Part shown: in pieces, positions 38,301 through 52,000 of the stretch
Layout: every line of letters begins with the position of its first letter
How positions within the stretch are numbered: the first letter of the stretch is position 1
DNA from: Trichoplax sp. H2
Lineage: Eukaryota; Placozoa; Uniplacotomia; Trichoplacea
DNA: 64,000 bases
Direction of reading: 5' to 3'
NCBI GenBank assembly: GCA_003344405.1
Contig: NOWV01000030.1
Coordinates: 310,001-374,000, forward strand
Program-made: the position numbers and the translations under genes
The notes under the pieces: model-generated
Databases searched by the model: none
Seen by the model: only the letters and a program-made list of their open reading frames with translations
What the model was told of the DNA's origin: nothing

Positions 38301-41181
38301 AGGAAATCCTTTCATTTCTAAATCATAAAAGTATATGCTATCTTTCATTAATAAGCTGACTGTAATATTGACCAAATGCACTTATTAATTATTAAGGTAT
38401 TACTAGTCGATAAAACTGGCAAGCCTTTACCATTTGGGACTCTTGGAGTTCACAAGGTTTTTTATCCAATTTGCAGACGTAACTTGTATGTCCTTAATGA
38501 AGTTACTTCTTATTACCTAACTGTCATGATGCATTAATCTTAGAAACAAAATTTTTCGGACGCTACCGTTTGCTTGTTTATTTTCGACTGCCTGCATTTC
38601 AATGGTAAAGATTTGATGCAAACGTAAGTTTAATATTCTTTCTTCGATTAACTTCATAAAAATACAATTATCAATAGTGGATTACTTCTTAGTAGCTATT
38701 ACTGAAATTAAGTTTACTTTCAGCTCCATCATCGATAGACGGAAGATATTAGAAAGCAATGTCCAGGAGATTCCTGGTCGGATAATGTTATCAGAGAAGA
38801 AACTTGTTCAAAAGGAAAATGAACTTACGGGATTAGTTTCACGAGTAATTAGAGAGGGCTTGGAAGGTCTTGTATTAAAAGATGTGGAGGTAATAAGCTA
38901 TTGTTGTCTGTGGGGATAATTGTTGATGTTTCTATCGAATGAATACGAGTAAAGTTTTCTAATATCGTTTTTAAATCTAGAGCGTATATGAACCAGGAAA
39001 GAGACATTGGCTAAAGGTAACATTGAAACCAACTAATAATTCTTTAACATCCCGTCAAAGATGAATTTTTAATTACATGAGTATCTATTTTAGATATTGT
39101 AAAAACTTTGAGCCCGATCTAATAATGTAGAAGTAATAGATTATATATTAATGTTGACAGATAAAAAAGGATTACCTAGCTGAAGGAAGTATGGCAGATA
39201 GTGCCGATCTTGTTGTGCTTGGAGCATACTACGGTACCGGAAATAAAGGTAGGTCGCTATAAATCTATTTATTAATTTTATAAATGCAACTCTTCCTCCT
39301 TGCATAATCATCATTATGACTGTAGTGTATATTAAAACTATTACATTTTAAAATTCAACATTTAACATCATTATATGTAATATCATCGCTGCCTGACTTC
39401 AGGTGGAGTTATGTCGGTCTTCTTGATGGGTACATATGATGAAAGATCTGGTCGTTGGCGTACCGTTGCCAAATGCGGTAATGGCCATGATGACAAAACT
39501 TTGGATAAAATTAACAAAGAACTAAGCGTTGTTAAAATAAGCAAGGTAAATCTGATTACTTACGATTATACTGTACGTGCTCATATGATCTGTATTGATG
39601 AATACATCTGTATAATATTAGCTCTGGATTAAAAATATATTTGCTAAACCTTCAATAAATGGCTTTACAATAGGATTTTTCGAAGGTTCCTGGCTGGTTA
39701 AATGTTCATCGTAGCTTGGTTCCTGATTTTATTGTAACTGATCCCAAGGTAATAACGCGATTGTCGGTTGTGCTACCATATTTTTACAGTTAGTAATAAG
39801 AACTGTACCTAATGGTTGTAACATTGTCATTGTTTTTCAAACTTGTTAGACAGCGCCCGTATGGGAAATTACTGGTGCTGAATTTAGTCAGTCTACTGTT
39901 CATACAGCTGACGGTATTTCTATTCGCTTTCCACGAGTTACGAGGATTCGCGATGATAAAGATTGGACAAATGCTACCAATTTAGATCGCTTAAAGGTTA
40001 AAATAATACTAATGATAATGGCAATTCTATTGCGTGTAAGATTTACAACATCACTCTAGAACTTTTCGTCATTTCTACTATAGACGTTGTACGAAAATTC
40101 CAAAGATGCTTCAGGTACTTAGATTTTACTTCGTATATTTAGCCATAATTATATAATGAAATCTGAACTGAAATTGCGGCTCTTTATAGATATTGCAGAT
40201 TCTTTACTTGGTGTTAAGAAAGAAGTGGATGATGAAGGAGAATGCAGTAGCAGTAGTAGTCCCGATAAAACGGTTACCAGAAAGCGTAAAGTAGAAGAGT
40301 TAGAGAAAGAAAAAACTACTATAGCTGATAATAAGGTATTATTTAAAATATTGTTGAAATATGAATGTCTTACTAAATCTATAATTACCCTGTATTTGCT
40401 ATTTTGCAACATAAACATAATATCATGCGGTGATCGATAGACTGTTTCATCTTAATGAATACAGGTGATATCTAAAATACCTTGCAAGTATGGTCCTAAT
40501 TGCTATAGGAAGAATGGTGAACATCTAGCCAATTACAGCCATAATAAGGTAATTTTCATAGGATATTGGCATGTCAACGACGTTCTTGGTTTATGATGAA
40601 ATATTTTAAATTCGAATCATTGTAATTTTTTAAGGAGAATGGTAATAGTTCTCCAAATGCCTGTGGATCACAGATTAAACAGGTATCATTAACTGTATAA
40701 TTGAAGTGGTAGAAGCCTACAAATTATAACCTTCTAATATTGTTATTCAGGGTTTACCCAATTTTTTCCACGGATTGAAATTTGTCATTTCAAGTGATGT
40801 CCCCCATCAGCGTAACATTACGCGTCATATCATTGCGTATCCTTTATTATATTTATATTACTACAGGCCGTACTTGCGATTCTTTATTAAAAACGTCAAT
40901 GATGGCAGTTTCTTTAACAGTATTGAAATAAAGCTTTGATGGAGATGTTTTAGATGAATTTAAAGAAGACCAAGCTGACCACATTATTGTGAATAGCAAT
41001 CGTAATAAAAAGGTAAATCATATACAGTAAGGACGATACCTAACATCAATGAATAATACAAAATATATTCTTGTGACCAAAAATAACTCTTTCTTGGTAT
41101 TTGTTTGAATAGGATGATTCGTCTAAGTATATGACCGCATCAGAATTTTGGGACTTTTATAAGAAATCGAAACAATCTTAA
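35309..41181 (+). CDS. LIG3: DNA ligase III with mitochondrial presequence and PBZ-type zinc finger (26 exons, 912 aa)
   Basis: ATP-dependent DNA ligase for nuclear single-strand break repair and mitochondrial DNA. Exons: 35309-35699, 36179-36382, 36619-36725, 36822-36866, 36939-37025, 37114-37193, 37267-37344, 37516-37699, 37793-37882, 38083-38148, 38220-38288, 38397-38456, 38544-38623, 38724-38889, 38981-39016, 39161-39248, 39403-39545, 39674-39748, 39850-39996, 40084-40114, 40190-40335, 40465-40548, 40635-40682, 40751-40836, 40934-41012, 41113-41181; all in phase. Seen: presequence 1-36; PARP-type zinc finger (C53, C56, H87, C90); DNA-binding domain about 200-390; catalytic Lys415 in EIKYDGER; further nucleotidyltransferase motifs EGLEGLVLKD and HWLK; OB-fold; basic KRKVEE patch; CKYGPNCYRKN finger (C798, C804, H811, H817); one C-terminal BRCT (about 836-912). 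A second in-frame ATG at 35417 begins the nuclear form. Confidence 0.95.
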
Positions 41182-43051
41182 TAACCATCTCGTTATTAAC
41201 TGATCGTTTATTTTAACAATGTATGTAGCTTATAACGAATTTGTAATGGTCAATGCGCTAATGAATTGTTGTCCAAAATTTTGATTATTATAAATGTAAC
41301 CTTACCGGTACTGTATTCTTATGGGTGTTCTATTTACGGGAATATATGTAGATAGTACCATATTACTTGCCTTTCCAGGTATCTGTCGATAATTGATCAT
41401 GGATTAGGAGAAAACTATTCTTACTCAGATCCAAGTCATTAAATTGATTTTTAAGCCAGGATTAAACGAATGCTATAAAAGTCAATACAAATTGACAGTT
41501 AGCACTAAATATGCTATGTTGTAGACGACGCTAACATGGAGTTGTAGTGAAATTTTATCTATAATTAGTTAAGTATAGCGACTATAGACTTTCTGTTACT
41601 GTAATATAGGTATTTCTGACTGAAATTTATTCTGATTTTTGCTATCTTTGCATGTTTTATTCTATTGCGATATTGCGTTATTATTCCTATGTATCAGTAA
41701 TGATTAATCATAGAATAAAGAATATCTTGTTATTTGAGTGTAAATTTTGAAGTAGTCCAAGTTTTGTGAGAATGCTCGAATATTTACCGGGTCCTTGGAC
41801 GCAATATTAGATAAGCCCTGTAGCTCTCACAGAATGAGTTGTCCTGATTTAACTTCTTGATCAGAATCATGAGAGTATCACATTTTATGCTCATTTTTAG
41901 AGTTGATAGGCTAAGATCTGCCATTGTTTACTGGGTAATTTGCCCGTTATAGTTTCAATTCTTACTGCTAATGCACAACGAAGACTCCGTACACTATTAC
42001 TGACATCTTACGTGCGATTGCTGCTAGAATACTTGCGACGTGTAACAATAGGCAGTCTTAAATGTGCTATATATTGTTTAAGTTAATCTAGCGTTCATCA
42101 GAAATAAATTTGAAATAGATAGGAAAGATTTCATGGATCCTATATAAACATTTAAAACATTTAATCAAATCTTGAATTTCTCAAAATCAAACATCAATTT
42201 TTCGAAGGCTTTCTTGAAATACATATAGCATACTTACACCAATCAAAAACTAAATGCGCTAATATTACGGATAGTAATTAAAATTAACATGTGACACTAC
42301 AGTAATCAATTATTCTATTAGACTGGCACGCGTTATAGTAGTGTTAGTAAATATATGTATCTTGTCTTACGCGTATGCCTAGCCACATTATCATTATTCG
42401 CTTTCACTAGTAAACGACTTAGAAGCGTACTAGAATGAGCTATTTTGTGGATAAACGGCATTTAATATACTGGCAATCACCATTCATCGGGAAATTTTTT
42501 ACCGACGGTTATCGACAATTGGGCAATTGTCTGAGATAAACGTGAGTTACATCTGCGTTGGCTTATCAGAAATAATTTTATAATTGATATTTTAACGAAC
42601 AAAATCGATTGCGTTATGTACTATCTTACATGCTTATAACAATGTATCAATCTTAAGCTTAATTCATTTAACATAGTCGATTTTTGTTGTCGTTGATCAC
42701 TGGATGGAAATAACAGAACAGAACTGTACTACGTATTTTTAAATAATTTTTGCAACATTCTTTATAGCATCATACTAGATAGCTACTTAAGAAAAGAAAT
42801 AATGACGGGTTAAAGCGTGATAAATTGGCTAGTCAATAAAGGTATTACGAATACAGTTAACAGATAATCCGGCAGTAAGTACACTGATTTACCTGCATCA
42901 GTATTTAAACAATAATAGCAGCAAAAAACAACGTAGATAGTGAAAACACAATATAGGTAATACACTTATACTACATAATGAGTCGTAGCAAGTGAGTGTT
43001 AATAATCACTACAGTATCAAGTTATATATATATATACATGGGTGATGATGT
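41182..43051. other. Intergenic region between convergent LIG3 and NUP188 3' ends
   Basis: Both flanking genes end toward this 1.9-kb stretch, so it should hold both 3' untranslated regions. AT-rich, no frame-consistent exon, and unlike other intergenic parts it has few GTAC pentamers. A short TA run lies near 43022-43036. Confidence 0.6.
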
Positions 43052-46000
43052 TCAATTAGTAGAATTGTTTCTATTTAGCATACGATGAACCATAGTATCC
43101 ATAACATGAAAGAATTTTTGATCACTTGAGTCAGCAAATCTCACTGCAAGTTTACGAGGAGACTGTCCACTACTGTTAGTCATCCAGGTCTTACTATTAT
43201 TTACACTGTCGTCTTTATTGGGTGTAGTAGAAAATGATAATGATAAATTATTATTTGATGATGACATTGAAACGTCCGGATGTCGAGGAGAAGAATGAGA
43301 TCCTCCACGAGTGAAATAACGGCTGACTCCGTTCAGGAAATTTCCCTAAAATGGAAGATAATACGAATAAAACAGTATAACAACTCATAATGTATAATTA
43401 TACAGGGCTAACGTAATTTACCAATTCAGTACTGAGTTCCCATCGTAACATTTGTTTATCATTATGTGATACATCTGAATGACATAAATATAGAAGGGCT
43501 TGCGATAATATTAGTACTTGACAATTTTCCAAAATATATAAAAGTGCAGACCTAATAGCAGAAAGTATAGCTTAGGGACTTAGAAATTTGTAAGCAGCGG
43601 TATTTACGTTTCAATTAGGAATATTGAAATTTTCAGATTGATATTATACCTTAATTTGGATTTATGAGACACATCAACGCTTACTGACGAATTTAAATTC
43701 TGATTAGTGGGTGATTTTAATAATGTGGACCGATGATACTCAAGCTGTAAGAATATCAATGCACAGTATTACCATCTACATTATTCGACGCATAAATTAT
43801 ATGTGTTTCCAACAGAATTCTTAGATATGTCTATATTTAGCATCTTCGATAATACCTTATTCAATAGTGTTAGAGCCATAGTTTGACAAGCTAGCATTGC
43901 TCCAAATGATACAGGGCCATCGTCTTCTGCCGCAGGTGCATTATATGATAATAATAACATTGGCTTACGGTCTAATTGTTCAATGTTCTACAAGATAATA
44001 AAATTTTGTGTGGTCATCGATCACGAGGAACAAGTGCACTATGACAAGAATATAACTGACATTTTCTGTTACTAGGTATGTTAAATCCGGAGAAAATTGT
44101 CTCAGAGCGGATAGTCCTTTACACAGTATATTCACGAGGCTGGTAAATATATGGAGGAAGCAAGTAAACGACCGATAAAGCATTATGACCGCGATTTGCA
44201 TATGGTTAATAAAATTTTATATACCAGATCTGAACTTTTTCAAATAAAGGCCGGATTTCTGGTGATATTTGATCTTCATCAGGTTCTTTCGAGAAAGAGA
44301 CAGTCTTTAAATTTGTGGAAATTGGTATATGGTGAATAGATGTTCCAGGTTTCTTTTCGGGTGAACTATGCTGTAATAAATTCGTTAATAATTATAATGA
44401 TTTACGTTAGATATTTTATAAATTGCTGCAGGCGTTTTTAAGGACCAGGGTAGCAAATAGTTGACAATACCTTAACCATATGATGTAGTAATTGCGATCT
44501 ACTCAGTAAGATTGTACAGCTTCGACACAATGACATGATAGAAATCTTTACGATAAAGAAAAATATTTATATTAGAACTGAATATAGTTTTAATCTTTAT
44601 CGCTAGAAAATTACCTGCATTCTGTTGAAAACAATCGGTAAATCAAATTGCCATTTATTTTCGAAATGAGCTAGTTGAAAGAGAAAGTTCATTATTTCTT
44701 CAGCTTCTTCCAGGCATTCTAATGATTGATTGTAGCGTACGCTAGCCAAAACCTGTTCGAATATAAAAAAATATGCCTACTTTAATCGCATATGGCTGGG
44801 TTTGCGTTGTTGCTATTACGCTAATGATCAAAATTTATGTATGGATAATGAATTGTAAATTCGTAACCTTCTCCATTCTCTCATAGTGAACGCCAACGAA
44901 ATTAAAAGCATCTGCTAGGAAGCTATGGCGTGATATTCCAAGGAGTATACTCATCAGAGATATTCCTAATCTCCACGTGCGGCGCCATTCTGATTTGTTG
45001 TTGGGTTTCTTTTTCACTTTCTGTAGTAACATAATTAGACGCAATAAAGTATATTTATTCTTTATCAGGAAAATAATTACGAATTCAGCTTGTACGTACA
45101 GTTTCACTAGCATACACGCTGGCATCTTTCTTGGAAGACCATGAATCGATTATTGGTAAAGTATAGTTTTGTGGAAAATCTAAACATAGATACTTGCTAA
45201 CGCCATTTAAAACTAAGGATTCTGCAGCCTATGCACAAAATCGAAATTTAATGTAAGAGCAATACGAACAGAGATTGGGAAACAATATCGCTTTAGAAAT
45301 ACCGTCGGGGTTTTCTTCGTCATTTGAATGAAAAGACAAAGTGCTGCTTCAATCAGTTCTGCGCCATCATCCCGCTAATGAATCAAAGCGCAAAATTATA
45401 GTTGAAGATATTAACTATAATGACACACAACGCCCGAGCACTTACGTAATGATATAATATAGCGAAGTACAGTGATGAAATATCAAACCTGAAAACTAAT
45501 TTCCATGAATTTTAACAGAGTTTGTACAACATTGTATTCGATTAATGTGGGTAGCAGCACTTCTAAATTCTGATGCAATTGTATAATTTCGCACAGGAGG
45601 TATGTCGACGTTATAGGTAGCTTCAGTAGATAAAAACTATGAATTACGTTCTTGTCGTTTGTACGTTCATACAACAAAGCTGAAATAGTAATATTACTAG
45701 TTACGGCTTACTTTGCTTTTCTTCGTCTTTGCTTTATCAACACTTTCTTTGAATTCTTTAGAAGTAAGGATTTGTAGATTGCTTCTTGTATTTTTAATAT
45801 GATCTTTAACGATTTCTGAAATCATTGCCTTTTCTTCATTTTTATAGAATGGAGGAAAATTGTGACGCTGGATTGTTTCACATACAATATTCGTTAAGTC
45901 CAAAAATGTCACATCTCTTAGTTGACCTATATTAAGATTCAGTTAAGTAGTGAAGAAAGTAAGCTGGACATTAAAGCGGTAGGAATTTAATCTTGATGGC

Positions 46001-49000
46001 TTACTATTTTTGCTATTTCGAACAGCTTGAAATAACTTTATTAGAGCAGTGAATATCTGTGGCTTAATAACGTCTGGCAGGCTAACATCTGCTTTTATTG
46101 CATGCAGTAAGACTGAAGCCAACTTCTCAATAAACAACTCTGTTGATTTCCCTAAATGACTATAAAATCGGCCATTAGTAAATTAATGATGCGAGCTTAG
46201 GCTAATTGCTTAAGAAAGATCCAGTTTGTATTCATAATTTCAATATAACAATTTTTTAAATTTTAATATAGTTGTTCGATCATTGATCTTACCTAGACCA
46301 CAAGTTTATCAAAATATCCAGTAAACATGAAAGTTCGTACACAATCGATAGGTATGAGCTGCTGGATTCTCTAGTTAACTATCAAAAATAGAATTTATTA
46401 ATCTTGTGCATAGTCTACATTTAAGTGCTGACTCGAATTTACCTGATAATCTAGGCATTCAATTATTTTATTCAAGGTATCTAGTTTTGCACTATCGTTG
46501 ATTTCAATTCCGTCAACCTGTTACAAACGAAATCCATTGACAGTTATACATTAAAAGCAATACAATTTTATAAGATATTGAGTTATTACTGTAATTATCT
46601 TTACAACGGATTAAATTGTGAATCAATTAAAATACCTTCGAAATTATAATAGTGAATGTCCTCCAACATTTCAATAACGTTTGCAACTGAGACGCCTTAT
46701 CAACTTCGAAATCATTTAACGTCAACTCTAATTCGCCTTCACACTCTATAGTCGTGTTTGTAAGTAACTAAAGTACACATTAAGACATTTAATACATGTA
46801 GGTTAGATTTACCCGTCCATCTTAAGAACGGTAAAGGTATTGTGATGGATAAGAAGAACGGATTGAGGTACTAACGTTGCCTGCTATCAATTCCGTGCTT
46901 TTCTTAAAGGCGTCAACGAAGATACTTCTAATAGAGGTATCCATTCCAGATAATTTAGAACTTGAGAAAAGAATAATTGAGAATAGCGTTGTCAACAATA
47001 ACAATCTCCTAAATCAGTTAGAATCACAACTGGGAGTTAAAACCTGGGTAAAAGCGATAATTCTATTGCCATGATTTGCAACGTATACGCAGATGCTTTA
47101 ATATGGCAACCAATTTCCTTTACGAGAAGGTAAAGGTAAATATTTAATTATGTGTACTGCATTTACATATATATTTATATTTGTGCTCCACTTCAAAAAG
47201 TGGAACAATATTCATATTGAGCCATTTCAAATCGTTGCGTACTTCATTTGATTGTGTAGGTAACTTCTTCAATAATGCGGCTAAATACTTCCAAAAATTC
47301 GGGCTGGAAAAGAATTTTATAACAGGATTCAACATGTATTTTAAGCACTAAGGCAATATGTAATCAAAATAGCAATAATTTAATATCCTTACACGGCCCT
47401 CAAAGAATCCAAAGCGAGCACCCGATGATCCTTCCATACGTAATATAGGAGTTCCACGGATGAGCACAACAACTGGTACGATGCCGAAGGTTCGCTGCTA
47501 CCAGACGATTGCGAGGTTTCAGAATGATCACGCAGTAACTGCGTTACGAAACTTAAGCAACTCATATCATTAAACCGAACGCAACGTATTCCATTACTTT
47601 TTATCGTTTCCTAGTCATTAGCATATAGAAAAGTGTTAATTAAGTGAGTGAAATTAATTTATCGTAGTATAAGGTATTTACAATTACATTTTCTTCCGGT
47701 ACTTCCAAATTCATTAGTAATACTACCAATCCGGGTTGTGTTTGCATAATAACAATAAGTACTTCCAATATCGCTTCCTTAACTTTCAAGTCCTAACGAT
47801 TTAAGAACTCTCTTAATTTCGAGTTCGAATTAATTTAAGTTTTTAATGAGAACTACGTTATTACTATACTATTACCGTGTCTTTCATTCGTAAATGAGAG
47901 ATGAGAAGATCTCTTAAAGTTTCAGCATCATGTCCCAAATTTGCGTAAATAGACATCGGAACGTTCTTTTATAATAATCATAATTAAGAATGTCATCACA
48001 GATTACCGTTAAAAATGCAGATATTAGATAATGATATAATTGAACGATCGCAAATTATATAACTATATCTAACCAGACAAAGATTCTTAAATAAATTCAG
48101 AGCAATTGTTAAGAGTCGCGGGTTCCAGCGGCAAAACAAGTATGAAGACGTTGATAATAACAATCTGTCATGCTCTGCTTTATACAAATTACAATAAATG
48201 ATGGTTACATGAAAATTTAAAGACAACACGAAATTTATAGCGTGTGCACTTATGAAAATCAACTAACCTCCTGGAAATATGCAAGTGTCCATTTCTTTTT
48301 CGTTGCTACCTTCCCTGGTTAAGTTCGAAGATTTAGGGATCTGCGTAATAAAAATCTTAGTAGTTTATAAACTATTTGAGAAATTTTATTTATAAAGGTT
48401 TTACAAAGGTTGTTGCTAACCGATATTAATTCGTATAGGCGTAAAATAATTTTGAGGGTCGACTTTAAAATTTGAACAGGCATAACGTTCCTTTCACTGT
48501 ATAAAATGTATAAGCATATCTTACATTGTGACCAAATAGTAGAATCTAAGGCATTAACAGAAGATTTTAATACCTGGGTTGATAACTACGAACCATGCTA
48601 GTGCCGGCAGATAAAATGTTTACCAGTTTAACTAGACAATTATCGCATTTTCGTACAGTTTGAAGAAAATAACTACTTAAAGTCGTTAAATTATTAAAAA
48701 TTGATGATTTCATTTCAAGATCAGAGTGGAGAGCAATTTCAATAATTTCCAGGCATAACAAACCTATCCAGCAATTCAAATAATGGTTTGAGATGTTACA
48801 TTTTTGTTCAGTACTACAACGTCATAAATTATTTGCCTATCACTTAATCGGACAAAAGGTTACCAATTTGTTCTTGCTCCCTCGGATCGCTGAAATTCCA
48901 ACGATGTAAATCCGTAAAAATATGAATTACTACAAAATTAATTGTGGCTAATAAATCGGTTTGGAAATTGAATGTGTGATCTTTTAGATTGCTATTTCCC

Positions 49001-52000
49001 AGTGTCTTATACTGATCGTGAATTGATAACAAAGAATCTCGAACAAGGGTTAAGAAGTTTAAAGTCATTGAATAATATCTCGCTCGCTTTTCATATGCTA
49101 GTATTATTGAACCAATACTTCCACCATCAAGACTGTAAATAAGATAATTATTTTGGTATAATTACCAAGGTGTTAAGAAATATTGTAAAATAAGGAGAAG
49201 AATGTCTATACCTAAACGGATCATTATAAATATCACTTGTAGAGTAAGGCAAAAATCTTGTATGAATTAAATCCTCAAAAGCCTACATAATTAGGAACAA
49301 AGTTAGAATTCAGCGTATGTAGTTAACTGCATCAGTTGATTAATTATAAAATTAATGAAAGGCTTTTACAGAGCTTAGAACTAATGAAAATTTTTCGTGA
49401 AATAGTTACCTGTAGCGGCTCGTGCTTTATTGTGGTAACAATGCAACTTATACACTCCGTGATTAAATCAGATGCTGGCCAAGGCTTAAAGTAATGGCAA
49501 CGTTCAAGGAATATGTAAGCCCGTGAAATAAATGATGATAAAGCACCAATTAATTCCCAGTTACTATCTAGAATAGATCGTACGAGCTTGATAATCTTCT
49601 TAACATAGTCGATTATGGGTAACTTGCTAATAGCGATACCTACGTTTTTTAATATAAGAATGGAGAGCATGCATATTATTGATCATTTGATAACATATAT
49701 ATACGACGTAGAGATACATCACAAGACATACTTGGATCTTGTAACTGGCTCAAGCATATATCTATCTCAAGAATAAAAAGCTTCCATGTTGAGTATTCAA
49801 CTGTCCAAGAAATCGCTGGTTCACCTTTATAAATATGCATCAGTTATTAAATTAATGTCAATAGTAACGTTGAAACAGATATTATTCCTGTATTACAATA
49901 AATTGTAGCTTGCTACGCTTGTCTGCACGGTAAATAAAAAATATTTTACTGCATGTTTAATCGGTATAACAACAAGCAACCTTGTAGCATAGTTTTGCCG
50001 ATAGTTCCCTTCGATATCTTGAAATTAAAAGGATGTTCTATTGCTATGACACAAATAATGTATTTTACTTAAAATGTAGAAAAATATAGCAGACTTCTAA
50101 CACTATTAGGCTTTTTGTGAGCCATATAGCATACAATAGCACTAACCTTGAGGGTAGATGAACTTATCTTCTAATAGTTTCCAAATCGTGCCATCATCAG
50201 AAATACACTGAATCTGCCCTGAGCGCGTATCAGAAAGGACCTCGGCATACGTAGTTGCATGTTCCAGTATGGCGTATACCTTGTCAATTAATTTATATGT
50301 AACTGTCTTAGAACCTATTCGTGTAGCCAGGGAAGGTTAAGCGTTATAGTCACAAATAACGAAATTACCTCATTGGCGTTATTACCACTAGTTTTTGCAA
50401 TCTTGGATAGCATATCAAAAAACAGCTCGTGATCGAACGGGAATCTAATACAAAAAATGAATACGCCATTTATATCGGGGTAAGATTACTATAATAGAAT
50501 ATATTATTATTTGCTAGTCGAACCGGTTCCGTAGTGAAAACAGTAGTAAGGCCATAGTATTTCTCCTTCCCTGTAAAAATTGTCTAGTTAAAATTTGCAA
50601 ACGTTTAAACATTACATTCTATTTGGGTATACCGGTTTGTAAAGGCTCCATGATATCTTGTCCGTAATACAGCATATCAATAATCTAATTATTGTCTAAT
50701 AACAAACATATTCATGACAATTATAATCATTAGTTAAAGGATCTCTTGATTAAATAACTTAAAAAGCCACCTAAATATGTTTTAAAATATGTTGTTACAA
50801 TTACCTCCGTATCACCAAAAGTATCATTATTGAAGACCATAGCAGACGAAGAGACTAAATCATACACAATTGATTTCCATACGAAATCCTACAAAGTTGG
50901 GTTTTAGGGCAAATGGTTAATTTTATTCCATGTATGACAAAAAATTTATAAATGTTAAATTTTTAATATTACAACCTCAATAAACCAGTCACTTTTAACG
51001 ATATTTCCAAGGAAGCCAAAAACGTCAGCTTTTTGTGCTCTTTTGTTATAGAGCTCGATGGTCTAAAGAAAATGTTTCTGAATTACTGTGTAAAAAGCAA
51101 CTACTGGGTGCTAACCATAAAATATCCTCAATATCAAAGCATACGTATATTTAACGTACGAATACGGCTATATAATATAATTTAATTTTACGCATTACGA
51201 AAATTACATTTTGGGGAGTTGGATCGTTATCGTCAACACAACACTTCGTAACCCAAGCAAGTATGATCGGGCAGACTGGAATCTGATTTCCCAATTCTTG
51301 AAACATGTTTTCTAGTTCCTACAGCAACAACCGTGTATTTGAGATTACTGGACATAGCGAATATTAAGACGTCGTGGATTAACATTAATTAATTGATGTA
51401 TGATAGAGTCTACAAGTGTAGGGAATATATTACCTTGGACATATTCACATCCCCTAAAGGTCCAACGAGCCTACAGTTATAATGTTATATCATGATTTAT
51501 AAAGTTAAAACTGTTACAAAATTTAAGAAGGAAATAAAGGTATAAAACGAAATTCGTTGTATAAAGATATCCATGCCATTATTAAGAATTAAAAATACCT
51601 TGAAATTGTGCCATCACAGTACTCACGAAGGCATCTTATACCTAGCATTCTTAGTAGAATTAAACCTGAAGCGTAACTAAGAGAAGTAGATCCACATGTG
51701 TTAGCTTAACTAACTCATATTTTTGCATTATTACAGGATAAAAGAGACAATTTGTTTAAAAATAGATTTTATTTTTAATTACCATATTTTGTCTTGCCGA
51801 AAGCAGGCATCGTTATTATAATCTATGAAAAATCGATATGGCAAATGCGTTCCAAATTTTGTAACCTAAATATGAATTTGATGTTACATAAGTATTTTGG
51901 GTGTAAAATAGATCATTTTTATAATGTCCATTATTACAGACCTTTAAAGCATCGATAAACTGCTTAACTGTGACATCGGAAGGGCACTCTGCATCAAAGT

